DNA of 64,000 bases from Trebonia kvetii. Lineage in GTDB: Bacteria > Actinomycetota > Actinomycetes > Streptosporangiales > Streptosporangiaceae. The stretch covers positions 522,151 to 586,150 of the forward strand of contig NZ_RPFW01000007.1 of the NCBI RefSeq assembly GCF_007827045.1, in the 5' to 3' direction. The notes under the pieces were generated by a model. That model made no database searches. It was not told the origin of the DNA and saw only the letters and a program-made list of their open reading frames with translations. Shown here piece by piece: positions 41,604-49,784 of this stretch (positions are counted from its first letter, which is position 1; the number at the start of each line of letters is the position of its first letter). The position numbers and the translations under genes were made by a program.

Positions 41604-42602
41604 TCAGCGCGTGGCGGCGCGGTAGGCGACTATCTGGCGGACGGCACGTTCCAGCGCGTATTCGGGGCTGACGCCGCCGCCCTTGACCTGGGCATCGGCC
41701 TCGGCGACCGCCTGCAGGGCCCTCGCCACGCCGTCCGGGTGCCAGCCGCGCAGCTGCTGGCGGATCCTGTCGATCTTCCACGGCGGCGCGCCGACCTCGG
41801 CGGCCAGGGCGTTCGGGTTGGCATTGCGCGACGCGGCGCCGACCCGGCCGAGCAGCCGCACTCCGGTGGCGAGCGCGCTGGTGATCAGGACCGGGGCGGT
41901 GCCCGTGGACAGCGCCCAGCGGAGCTGCTCAAGCGCCTCGTTGAGCCGGCCCTCGACGGCGTGGTCGGCCACGCTGAAGCCGGTCGCCTCCGCGCGGCCG
42001 CGGTAATACCTGGCGACGGTGGCCGCGCCGATCCTGCCCTCGGTGTCCGAGGCGAGCTGGCTGACGGCGCTGGCGAGCTCGCGCAGGTCACCGCCGACCG
42101 AGTCGAGCAGGGCGCGGACCGCCTCTGAGTCGGCCTGGCGGCCGGCCCGCTTGAACTCGGCGCGGACGAAGTCCGTCCGCTCGCTCGGCCGGGTCAGCTT
42201 CGGGCAGTCAACCTGCCGCGCGCCGGCCTTGGCCAGGTCGGTGACGAGCGCCTTGTTCTTCGCGCCGCCCGCGTGCGTGATGATGACGGCCGCGTCGGGC
42301 GCCGGGCTGGCGGCGTACTTGGTCAGGTCGGCGGCGATCTCCTTGGCGGCGTGCTGCGCGTTCCTGACGATCACGGTCGCCCCGCCGCCGAACAGGCTCG
42401 GCGAGGTCAGCGACGCCAGCTCTCCGTGGCCCAGTGCGGACGCCTCCAGGTCGTGCAGGTCGCCGCCCTCACTGCCGCCTGCGGACTCCGCGAGCGCGGC
42501 CCTGGCCTGAGCCAGCGCCTCCCGCACCGCCCGGTCGACGAGAAACTCTTCCTCGCCCACGACAAGCGTGACCGGCACCAGATTCGCCATGCCAGCAAGC
42601 AT
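41604..42602 (-). CDS. holA: DNA polymerase III delta subunit
   Basis: Clamp-loader subunit that opens the beta sliding clamp. From ATG 42602 (GGGGGCG six bases upstream) it has 332 residues; ATG 42590 gives MANLVPVTLVVGEEEFLVDR. Visible features: GEEEFLVDRAVREAL near the N-terminus, LTSPSLFGGGATVIVRNAQH, a degenerate AAA+ core without a Walker A, AAVIITHAGGAKNKALVTDL, RTDFVRAEFKRAGRQAD, and a helical C-terminal collar (WALSTGTAPVLITSALATGV). The adjacent rpsT and lepA support the assignment. Confidence 0.93.
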   Translation of the reverse strand: MLAGMANLVPVTLVVGEEEFLVDRAVREALAQARAALAESAGGSEGGDLHDLEASALGHGELASLTSPSLFGGGATVIVRNAQHAAKEIAADLTKYAASPAPDAAVIITHAGGAKNKALVTDLAKAGARQVDCPKLTRPSERTDFVRAEFKRAGRQADSEAVRALLDSVGGDLRELASAVSQLASDTEGRIGAATVARYYRGRAEATGFSVADHAVEGRLNEALEQLRWALSTGTAPVLITSALATGVRLLGRVGAASRNANPNALAAEVGAPPWKIDRIRQQLRGWHPDGVARALQAVAEADAQVKGGGVSPEYALERAVRQIVAYRAATR

Positions 42603-42642
42603 GCCACGCCCCCGGGATGCGGCGCGCCGACGACCGCAACGC

Positions 42643-42694
42643 AAGACAGTGGACGTCTGGGTACACGGGGATGTACCCAAACGTCCACTGTCTT
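42643..42694. terminator. Very long hairpin after hutI
   Basis: AAGACAGTGGACGT (42643-42656) pairs with ACGTCCACTGTCTT (42681-42694); after one mismatch TGGGTACA (42658-42665) pairs with TGTACCCA (42672-42679), leaving the loop CGGGGA. This gives 22 paired bases with a single mismatch, between the hutI stop and the holA start. It most likely terminates hutI transcription; its length is unusual for that. Confidence 0.75.
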
Positions 42695-42756
42695 CGCCGA
42701 ACCGAGGATTGCCGCGGCTGTAGCGCAAGATGATGGATAGCGGGAAAGAGAATCGG

Positions 42757-43968
42757 TCAGAGAGCGACCGGGTCGCCGCCGCGCCAGACTCGGCGGGGGG
42801 ACAGGCCGTAGTTCCAGGCGAAGGCGCCCTCGTGATCGGCGTCCCAGAGGACGATGTCGGCGAGGCGGCCGCGGACCATGGCGCCGCGGTCCGGGGCGCG
42901 CAGGGCGTAGGCGCCGCCCAGGGTGGCGGCGCGCAGCGCCTCGGCGATGGACATGCCGAGGTAGTTGACGGCCAGGCTGATGACCAGGGGCATCGAGGTG
43001 ATGCCGACGCCGCCCGGCGTGTGGTCGGAGCCGAGCGCGACGGGTACGCCCTTGTCGAGCAGGGCGCGGACCGGCGGGCGGGTGCCCGCCTGAAGCGCGG
43101 AGCCCGGGGTGACGACGGCGGCCACACCGCCGCGGGACAGCGCCGCGACGTCTTCGTCGGTCGCCGCGTGCAGCAGGTCGGCCGACGCGCAGCCGAGCTC
43201 GGCGGCGACACGCGCCGCGCCGCCGCGGTGGTTGCCCGAGGCGTGCATCCGGGGCAGCAGCCCCGCGCGGCGGCCCGCGTTGAGAATCCAGCGGGCCTCT
43301 TCCTCGGTGAACCTGCCGTCCTCGCAGTTGACGTCGACGCTGTTGGCGCCCACGGCCGCGGCGTCCGCGCACCACGAGCAGACCGCGTCGATGTAGTCGC
43401 TGCGGCGGCCGAAGTACTCGGGCGGCACCGTCTGCGCCGCGTAGAACGTGACGTGCACCCGGGGCATGCCCTGCTCGTTCTCGAGCGAGCGGAGCATCCG
43501 CACGTCGGCGAGCTCGCCGTCCCTGGTGAGGTGGTAGCCGGTCTTGGCCTCGATCGTCGTGGTCCCCGACTGCAGCCAGCAGGCTAGCCGCTCCCTGACG
43601 TGATTGCACAGCGTCCAGGGGTCGGTGCCCCTCGTCACGGTGATCGTGGAGGAGATGCCGCCGCCCGCCGCGGAGATCTCCGCGTCCGACAGGCCGGTGG
43701 ACCGCATGGCGAGTTCCGCGTAGCGGTTGCCCGCGTAGACGGGGTGCGTGTGCGCGTCGATCAGGCCGGGCGTCACCAGGCCGCCGCCCAGGTTCTCCAC
43801 CAGGTCCACGTCGACGATGTCGTCGACGACGCCGGGAACGCTGCGCGGCAGCTCGGCGGACGGCCCTACCCAGGCGATGCGGTCGTCGCTGATCAAGATG
43901 GCGGCGTTGCTGATGATCTCGGACCCGGTCCACAGCCGGCCGATGCTGGTAAGCAGCCGGGCGGTCAC
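42757..43968 (-). CDS. hutI: Imidazolonepropionase
   Basis: Third enzyme of histidine degradation, hydrolysing imidazolone-5-propanoate to formiminoglutamate. Metal-dependent amidohydrolase fold: N-terminal strand VGPSAELP, the metal motif LIDAHTHPVYAGNRYAEL, GGGISSTITVTRG, EAKTGYHLTRDGE, MHASGNHRGG and the C-terminal ALGSDHTPGG with a final ADIVLWDADHEGAFAWNYGL. GTG 43968 (VTARLLTSIGRLWTG, with GGGTGGG upstream) is preferred; the frame remains open to ATG 44142, which would add 58 atypical residues. No other hut genes are in the window. Confidence 0.92.
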   Translation of the reverse strand: MTARLLTSIGRLWTGSEIISNAAILISDDRIAWVGPSAELPRSVPGVVDDIVDVDLVENLGGGLVTPGLIDAHTHPVYAGNRYAELAMRSTGLSDAEISAAGGGISSTITVTRGTDPWTLCNHVRERLACWLQSGTTTIEAKTGYHLTRDGELADVRMLRSLENEQGMPRVHVTFYAAQTVPPEYFGRRSDYIDAVCSWCADAAAVGANSVDVNCEDGRFTEEEARWILNAGRRAGLLPRMHASGNHRGGAARVAAELGCASADLLHAATDEDVAALSRGGVAAVVTPGSALQAGTRPPVRALLDKGVPVALGSDHTPGGVGITSMPLVISLAVNYLGMSIAEALRAATLGGAYALRAPDRGAMVRGRLADIVLWDADHEGAFAWNYGLSPRRVWRGGDPVAL

Positions 43969-44231
43969 GGGGTCACCCACCCGTACCGGGAACCACGAGG
44001 GAAGGTTCCTGCCATCATGAGCGGCCACCTGCCATGCGAGGAGTAAGACGTCGGCGCTGACCGTAACTACGGGCAGACGGACCGCACGCCGGTGTGATTG
44101 GCACCGAGTTGCGCGATCCGTCTTACATATCGGTTCCGTCACGGTATTGCACCAAAGGGGTCCCTTACAAGCCCTTTCGTGAAAACCGGAGGTAACCCTT
44201 ATCTACTCACTGGTAACCTGCGGGCCGCCCT

Positions 44232-44257
44232 GCGGGAGGCAATCGTTCGCCTCCCGC
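44232..44257. terminator. Hairpin in the hflX-hutI gap
   Basis: GCGGGAGGC (44232-44240) pairs perfectly with GCCTCCCGC (44249-44257) around eight bases. It lies 66 bases downstream of the hflX stop and 30 bases from the G module of repeat copy E, so it may terminate hflX together with it. Confidence 0.6.
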
Positions 44258-44286
44258 GGAGCAGCCAACCACACCCCCACCGGGCA

Positions 44287-44312
44287 GTATGGGGGGTCGT
44301 CCCCCCGGGAGA
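44287..44312. repeat. Modular GC-rich repeat, copy E (G module only)
   Basis: GTAT followed by the hairpin GGGGGG (44291-44296), TCGT, CCCCCC (44301-44306), and GGGAGA. No H or P hairpin is recognisable beside it. It lies 11 bases downstream of the hflX stop (44323), in the same orientation relative to the minus-strand gene as copies A, B and C. Confidence 0.85.
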
Positions 44313-44322
44313 ATGCCGCCTG

Positions 44323-45777
44323 CTAGGCCACTGCGAAGCGCTGCAACTCGGCGGCGAGCTCCGGTGGAACCCTGGCCTCGAGGAAGGTCCCGTCCGGCCC
44401 GTGCTCGGTCCTTGTCACCTCGCCTGCCTCGTGCGCCCGCGCCACCAGGTCGCCCCGGCTGTAGGGGACGCTCACCCGGACCACGTGGTCGCGATCGGGC
44501 AGCCCCTCCTCGATCACCGCGCGCAGACCGTCGAGGCCCTCGCCGGTCTTCGCCGAGACGAGCACGCAGTTCCGCTCGCGGAGCTGGAGCGCCTTGAGCG
44601 CCACCGGGTCCGCATCGTCGATCTTGTTGATCACAACGAGCTCCGGCACGTTCTGCGCGCCGATCTCCGCGAGAACCTCGCGCACGGCCACCAGCTGCGC
44701 CTGCGGGTCGGCGTCTGAGCCGTCGACCACGTGCAGGATCAGGTCGGCGTCCTTCGCCTCCTCCAGGGTGGACCTGAAGGCGTCCACCAGCTGGTGTGGC
44801 AGGTGCCTGACGAACCCGACCGTGTCAGTCAGCGTGAACGGCCGGCCGCCCGGGGTCTTCGCCCGGCGCACAGACGGGTCGAGGGTGGCGAATAGCGCGT
44901 CCTCCACCAGCACGCCCGCACCGGTCAGCGCGTTGAGCAGGCTGGACTTGCCCGCGTTGGTGTAGCCGGCGATGACTACGGAAGGGACGGCGTGCCTGCG
45001 TCGTTGGCCGCGCTGCACCTCCCGGCCGATCTTGAAGCCGGCGATCTCGCCGCGCAGCCTCGAGATCCGCGTCCTGATCCGCCGCCGATCGGTCTCGATC
45101 TTGGTCTCACCGGGACCGCGGGTGCCGATGCCGCCGCCGCCGGCCACCCGGCCGCCGGCCTGCCTGGACATCGACTCACCCCAGCCGCGCAGTCGCGGCA
45201 GCATGTACTGGAGCTGAGCGAGCTCTACCTGGGCCTTGCCCTCGCGGCTCTTCGCGTGCTGTGCGAAGATGTCGAGGATCAGCGCGGTCCTGTCGATCAC
45301 CTTGACCTTGACCACGCCCTCAAGGCGGCGCAGCTGGCTGGGGCTGAGCTCACCGTCGCAGATCACGGTGTCGGCTCCGGTCGCGGACACGATGCCGGCG
45401 AGCTCGCTCGCCTTGCCCGCGCCCACATAGGTGGCCGGGTCGACCCGGCCGCGGCGCTGGATCAGTCCGTCGAGCACGACAGAGCCAGCGGTCTCGGCGA
45501 GCCGGCTCAGTTCGAGCAGCGAGTTCTCCGCGCTCTCCTGGGTGCCTTCCGTCCAGACCCCGATCAGCACCACGCGCTCCAGGCGCAGGGTACGGTACTC
45601 GACCTCGGTGATGTCGGTGAGTTCCGTGGAGAGCCCCGCGACGCGGCGCAGCGCGTGCCGGTCCTCGAGGTCATAGTCGCCCGTGGCATTGTTCAGATCG
45701 CCGGCGGTGCCGAACCGCTCACCGAAGGTTGTCCTCATCGTCCTCCAAGCTCGTGTGCGTTCCCTCGATGGTGCCAC
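44323..45777 (-). CDS. hflX: GTPase HflX
   Basis: Ribosome-splitting GTPase active under heat stress. The 484 residues begin with an N-terminal domain (ERVVLIGVWTEGTQESAENS, DPATYVGAGKASELAGIV), a coiled-coil with the conserved GGRVAGGGGIGTRGPGETKI, then the G domain: G1 AGYTNAGKSSLLNALTG (about 273-289), G3 DTVGFVRHLPHQLVDAFRST, G4 NKIDDAD and G5 VSAKTGEGLDGL. A short C-terminal domain ends with VPPELAAELQRFAVA. The start at 45777 is tentative; M14 (MRTTFGERFG) is also possible. Followed by repeat copy E. Confidence 0.95.
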   Translation of the reverse strand: MAPSRERTRAWRTMRTTFGERFGTAGDLNNATGDYDLEDRHALRRVAGLSTELTDITEVEYRTLRLERVVLIGVWTEGTQESAENSLLELSRLAETAGSVVLDGLIQRRGRVDPATYVGAGKASELAGIVSATGADTVICDGELSPSQLRRLEGVVKVKVIDRTALILDIFAQHAKSREGKAQVELAQLQYMLPRLRGWGESMSRQAGGRVAGGGGIGTRGPGETKIETDRRRIRTRISRLRGEIAGFKIGREVQRGQRRRHAVPSVVIAGYTNAGKSSLLNALTGAGVLVEDALFATLDPSVRRAKTPGGRPFTLTDTVGFVRHLPHQLVDAFRSTLEEAKDADLILHVVDGSDADPQAQLVAVREVLAEIGAQNVPELVVINKIDDADPVALKALQLRERNCVLVSAKTGEGLDGLRAVIEEGLPDRDHVVRVSVPYSRGDLVARAHEAGEVTRTEHGPDGTFLEARVPPELAAELQRFAVA

Positions 45778-45870
45778 CAGGAAGGGAACCCGTCACCCTA
45801 TTAACACCGCGGCGGGCCCGGATGTGCCCGCGTATTCGCTTTCATCGCCTTGACGCGGCGATTGCGGCAG

Positions 45871-45922
45871 CGGGAGTCGGGATGATCTTGTTCGTAGCCC
45901 TTGGGCCCGGAGGCGACTCCCG
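45871..45922 (+). promoter_or_regulatory. Inverted repeat in the permease leader
   Basis: CGGGAGTCG (45871-45879) is the exact complement of CGACTCCCG (45914-45922), 34 bases apart, in the 219-base gap between hflX and the permease. It could form a leader RNA stem about 75 bases before the permease start. No known riboswitch is recognised. Confidence 0.4.
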
Positions 45923-45996
45923 TCACATTTCCCCCTTCCCGTATCGGGATTTGTCACGCAAACTGCTGTTAGCGATCACGCTTCCCGGAGGTAGCG

Positions 45997-47472
45997 ATGG
46001 CAACGGCCCCAGTCCAGAAGGACTCCGCGACCAAACCGGGGCTCAAGCGCTCCCTTAATGTCTGGCAGGCGGTGGGCCTGTCGCTCGCGCTGATGGCGCC
46101 GTCGATGGCGGCGAACATCAACCCGCAGGGCGCGGCGGGGGCGGGACGGGCGGTGCCGCTCGCGTTCCTGATCGCGGCGGTCGGCGTGCTGTTCGTGGCC
46201 TACACGTTCGTCCGGCTGTGCCAGTACTACCAGCACGCCGGGTCGGTGTACGCGTTCGTCGGCGCGACACTCGGGCCGCGGACCGGGGTGATCGCGGGCT
46301 GGGGACTCGCCGGGACCTACGTGTTCTACGCGGTGACGACGGCGGGCGCGGCCGGGATCTTCGCCGCCCAGCTGCTCGACTCGCTCGGCGTCTGGACGAA
46401 CCAGCCGGCCTGGGCGCCGATCCTGTTCGTCGGCGTGGCGCTCGCGCTCGCGCTGGTGCTCGCCGCGCTGCCCGCACGCGGCGGCACCAACGTGCTGCTG
46501 ATCGTGGAGGTGTGCACGGTCGCGCTGATCCTGATCGTCACCGTGGTGGTGCTCGTCAAGCTGCTGTCGCACACCGCTCCCGGCGGGTCGACGTTCACCT
46601 GGTCGGTGTTCGACCCGGATCCGAGCTCGTCGGTGTCGGCGCTGTTCCTCGGCGTGGTCTTCGGATTCCTGTCGTTCGCCGGGTTCGAGGCGTCCGCGAC
46701 GCTCGGCGAGGAGGCGCACCGCCCGAAGCGGGACATCCCGCGGGCCATCCTGGGCGTGGCGATCTTCGGCGGCATCTACTTCGTGGTCGTCACCGCCGTG
46801 GAGGTGATGGGCTTCGGCACCTCGGCCAAGGGGCTGACCGCGTTCGCGTCGTCGGGGTCGCTGCTCGGCGACCTCGGTTCTTCCTACATCGGCTCCTGGG
46901 TCGGCGACCTGATCACCGCGGGCACCACCGTCTCCGCCTTCGGCTGCTGCCTGGCCTGCGTGGTCGGCGCGTCACGGCTGTTCTACGCCATGTCGCGAGA
47001 CTCCTTCGGCGAGCGGCACATCGGCGCGGCGCACAGCCGGTGGGGCACCCCCGCCTACGCGACCGGCCTCGTGACGGTCATGGCCGTCATCATCTACGTG
47101 GTCTACGTCGCGGTGTCGACGCAGCCGTCGTCCGTGGCGCACAACGCGTTCCTCTGGTCAGGGACGATCGGCACGCTGATCCTGCTCGTGGTCTACGTGC
47201 TCGCCGTCATCGGCATGACGCTGCTGGTGTTCGTGCAGCGGGCGATGCCTTCGGTGCCGATGTGGCAGGTGATCATTCCGATCGCCGGGCTCGTCGTCCT
47301 CGGCTACACGATCTACCGGAACGTGTGGCCGTACCCGAGCGGCGACTTCGCCTGGTTCCCGATCGTGGCCGGCGTCTGGCTGGCGGTGGCGGTGCTCGCC
47401 GTGCTCTTCGCGTCCGGCATGGCGCGGCGGCTCGGCAGCGCGCTGATGTCCCGCGAGGGCATCGGTAATTAA
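45997..47472 (+). CDS. APC-superfamily amino acid permease
   Basis: A 491-residue membrane transporter of the amino acid-polyamine-organocation superfamily with about 12 hydrophobic segments. The first helix region reads LNVWQAVGLSLALMAPSMAA then NINPQGAAGAGRAVPLAFLI, the usual unwound substrate-binding TM1; TM2-3 contain AYTFVRLCQYYQHAGSVYAF, TM6 LFLGVVFGFLSFAGFEASAT followed by LGEEAHRPKRDIPRAI, which is typical of the family. Substrate unknown (amino acids or polyamines). Start ATG 45997 with GGAGGTAGCG upstream, a strong ribosome site. Apparently monocistronic, followed by a hairpin terminator. Confidence 0.93.
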   Translation: MATAPVQKDSATKPGLKRSLNVWQAVGLSLALMAPSMAANINPQGAAGAGRAVPLAFLIAAVGVLFVAYTFVRLCQYYQHAGSVYAFVGATLGPRTGVIAGWGLAGTYVFYAVTTAGAAGIFAAQLLDSLGVWTNQPAWAPILFVGVALALALVLAALPARGGTNVLLIVEVCTVALILIVTVVVLVKLLSHTAPGGSTFTWSVFDPDPSSSVSALFLGVVFGFLSFAGFEASATLGEEAHRPKRDIPRAILGVAIFGGIYFVVVTAVEVMGFGTSAKGLTAFASSGSLLGDLGSSYIGSWVGDLITAGTTVSAFGCCLACVVGASRLFYAMSRDSFGERHIGAAHSRWGTPAYATGLVTVMAVIIYVVYVAVSTQPSSVAHNAFLWSGTIGTLILLVVYVLAVIGMTLLVFVQRAMPSVPMWQVIIPIAGLVVLGYTIYRNVWPYPSGDFAWFPIVAGVWLAVAVLAVLFASGMARRLGSALMSREGIGN

Positions 47473-47622
47473 CTCCGTTCAACGGCGCCGGTTTGGGATG
47501 CCTTGACGCCTGGCGCGCGTTATCCTTTCGTGACGGTGGCCGTCCGCCGATACCGGCGTCGGGGGCAGTGCCACCCAGTCACACCGTGCTTTGACGGCCT
47601 GGACTCGTCCATGGCCGCCTAA

Positions 47623-47648
47623 GCCGTTCGTTTTCGAACGGCCTTTCT
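47623..47648 (+). terminator. Rho-independent-type terminator downstream of the permease
   Basis: GCCGTTCG (47623-47630), loop TTTT, CGAACGGC (47635-47642), then CTTTCT. It is a perfect 8-bp stem followed by a short T-rich tail, 151 bases after the permease stop. The rest of the gap 47473-47726 shows no gene. Confidence 0.75.
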
Positions 47649-47726
47649 ACGTTTTCAGACAGGTTACACACGACTTTCTTACGGCTTCGACAGCGTCGCG
47701 GGCGGCGTCGCGGGCAAGGGCAGGGA

Positions 47727-48011
47727 ATGGGCATGAGGGAGCGAACTGACTGGCTGGATGGCCGCGTCGACTCGGCGGACGCGCGGTTTCTCATGGTGAC
47801 GGCGATTACCCACCATCGGTTCAGCTCCCCGATCTGGGGCGCACGCGAGGTGCGCAAGCTACACGCCGAACTCGCCGAGATCGCCAGGCACGCGGGCGAG
47901 ATCCTCAGAGAGCACCAGGTCACCGCAGGCAAGAAGGCCGGCTGGCGGGAGCGGATGCGGCAGCGGCCGCGGCCGCAGTACCGCGGCATCTTCGGCGCTC
48001 CCGCCTGGTAA
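47727..48011 (+). CDS. Small basic protein of unknown function
   Basis: A 94-residue protein that I do not recognise. It begins MGMRERTDWLDGRVDSADAR, has a likely helix KLHAELAEIARHAGEILREH (about 45-65) and a very basic tail GWRERMRQRPRPQYRGIFG. The ATG at 47727 follows CAGGGA at good spacing, and third codon positions are G/C-rich, which supports real coding. It has a strong terminator just upstream, so it is expressed on its own, and is convergent with rnj. The basic tail suggests nucleic-acid or membrane association. Confidence 0.65.
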   Translation: MGMRERTDWLDGRVDSADARFLMVTAITHHRFSSPIWGAREVRKLHAELAEIARHAGEILREHQVTAGKKAGWRERMRQRPRPQYRGIFGAPAW

Positions 48012-48095
48012 GACCGGCGTCGACACTCAGGCCAAGTGCGCCGCGTGGCGGCGCTCAGGCCTGAGCGGTACTTAGAGCTCGGCGTAGGCCTCGGC

Positions 48096-49784
48096 TTAGA
48101 CCTCGACGACCACCGGGATGATCATCGGGCGGCGACGGTAGTTGTCGCTCACCCACTTGCCGATCACCCGTCGCGTCAGCTGGCGCAGCGCGTGCGTGTC
48201 GGTGACGCCATCGTTCGCCGCGCGCTCGAGTGCGTCGATCAGCTTGGGCAGCACGTCGGTGGAGAACGCCGCGTTGTCGATGCCCGATCCCCTGGTGTGG
48301 ATCTCCGGGCCGCCGACGATCTTGCCGCTCGACGAATCGAGGACCATGATCACCGAGATGAAGCCCTCGTCGCCGAGGATGCGCCGGTCCTTGAGCTGAG
48401 ACTCGGTCACCTCGCCGACGGTCAGGCCGTCCACGTAGACGTAGCCGCAGTCCACCGCGCCGGAGATGCCGACCTTGCCGTCGACGAGGTCCACGACGAC
48501 TCCGTCCTCGGCGATGACGATCCGGTCGTCTGGCACCCCGGTCAGGCTGGCGAGCCTGGCATGCGCCCGCAGGTGCCGCCACTCGCCGTGCACCGGCATG
48601 AAGTTGCGCGGCTTGACCAGGTTGAGCACGTAGAGCAGCTCGCCGGCCGGCGAGTGGCCGCTCACGTGCACCAGGGAAGACTCCTTGTGCACCACGCGGG
48701 CGCCGAGCCTGGTCAGCCCGTTGATCACCCGGTAAACGGCGGTCTCGTTGCCTGGGATCAGGCTGGAGGCGAGGATCACCGTGTCGCCGGCCGCGATGCG
48801 GATCGGGTGGTCCCTGCCCGCCATCCGGGACAGCGCGGACATCGGCTCGCCCTGCGACCCGGTGGAGATCAGCACCACCTCGCCGGGCGGCATCTCCTCC
48901 GCGTCGCGCAGGTCGATCAGCATGCCGCCAGGAACCCGCAGGTAGCCAAGGTCGCGGGCGACGCCCATGTTGCGGACCATGGAGCGGCCGACGAAGGCGA
49001 CCTTGCGGCGGTGCTTGGCCGCGGTGTCGAGCACCTGCTGCACCCGGTGCACGTGCGAGGCGAAGCAGGCCACGATGATCCGTTGCGCCGCGTTGGCGAA
49101 CACCTCGTCGAGCACCGGCGCGATGTCCCGCTCGGAGCGGACGATCCCCGGCACCTCGGCGTTGGTCGAGTCCGACAGCAGCAGGTCGACGCCCTCGCCG
49201 CCCAGCCGCGCGAACCCGGCCAGGTCGGTCAGCCGCCCGTCGAGCGGCAGCTGGTCCATCTTGAAGTCGCCGGTGTGCAATACCACGCCGGCCGGGGTCT
49301 TGATCGCCACGGCGAGCGCGTCGGGAATCGAGTGGTTCACCGCGAAGAACTCAAGATCGAAGGGCCCGAACGAGTGCGTCGTTCCCTCCTTCACCTCGGA
49401 TACTTCCGGGGTGAGGCGGTGCTCGGTGAGCTTGGACTTCACCAGGGCAAGCGTCAGCCGCGACCCGACGAGCGGTATGTTGGCGCGTTCGCGCAGCAGG
49501 TAGGGCACCGCGCCGATGTGGTCCTCGTGCGCGTGCGTGAGGACCAGCGCCTCCACGTCGCCGAGCCGGTCCTCGAGGTAACGGAAGTCCGGCAGGATCA
49601 GGTCGACGCCCGGCTGGTCCGGCTCGGGGAACAGCACGCCGCAGTCGACGATGAGGAGCCGGCCCTGGTACTCGAAGACGGTCATGTTCCGGCCGATCTC
49701 ACCGAGTCCGCCGAGCGCGATGACGCGCAGGCCGTTGCTCGGGAGTGCCGGGGGAGGTGGCAGTTCCGGGTGCGGGTGGCTCAC
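48096..49784 (-). CDS. rnj: Ribonuclease J
   Basis: Metallo-beta-lactamase/beta-CASP RNase with 5' exo- and endonuclease activity, for rRNA maturation and mRNA decay. From GTG 49784 it has 562 residues. The catalytic motif LTHAHEDHIGA holds His84, His86, Asp88 and His89; other motifs are LGGLGEIGRNM, VNHSIPDALAVAI, LHTGDFKMDQLPLDG, LLLSDSTNAEVPG and the C-terminal HVSGHSPAGELLYVLNLVKP then MPVHGEWRHLRAHA. The GTG overlaps the dapA TGA, so the dapA-rnj pair is translationally coupled, an arrangement common in actinobacteria. Confidence 0.96.
   Translation of the reverse strand: MSHPHPELPPPPALPSNGLRVIALGGLGEIGRNMTVFEYQGRLLIVDCGVLFPEPDQPGVDLILPDFRYLEDRLGDVEALVLTHAHEDHIGAVPYLLRERANIPLVGSRLTLALVKSKLTEHRLTPEVSEVKEGTTHSFGPFDLEFFAVNHSIPDALAVAIKTPAGVVLHTGDFKMDQLPLDGRLTDLAGFARLGGEGVDLLLSDSTNAEVPGIVRSERDIAPVLDEVFANAAQRIIVACFASHVHRVQQVLDTAAKHRRKVAFVGRSMVRNMGVARDLGYLRVPGGMLIDLRDAEEMPPGEVVLISTGSQGEPMSALSRMAGRDHPIRIAAGDTVILASSLIPGNETAVYRVINGLTRLGARVVHKESSLVHVSGHSPAGELLYVLNLVKPRNFMPVHGEWRHLRAHARLASLTGVPDDRIVIAEDGVVVDLVDGKVGISGAVDCGYVYVDGLTVGEVTESQLKDRRILGDEGFISVIMVLDSSSGKIVGGPEIHTRGSGIDNAAFSTDVLPKLIDALERAANDGVTDTHALRQLTRRVIGKWVSDNYRRRPMIIPVVVEV

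Noticed and set aside
42603..43211. Long N-terminal extension of holA upstream of 42602
   Set aside because: This part of the frame is antisense-like sequence through the hutI 3' end and the long hairpin; holA homology begins at 42602/42590, with a good ribosome site there.
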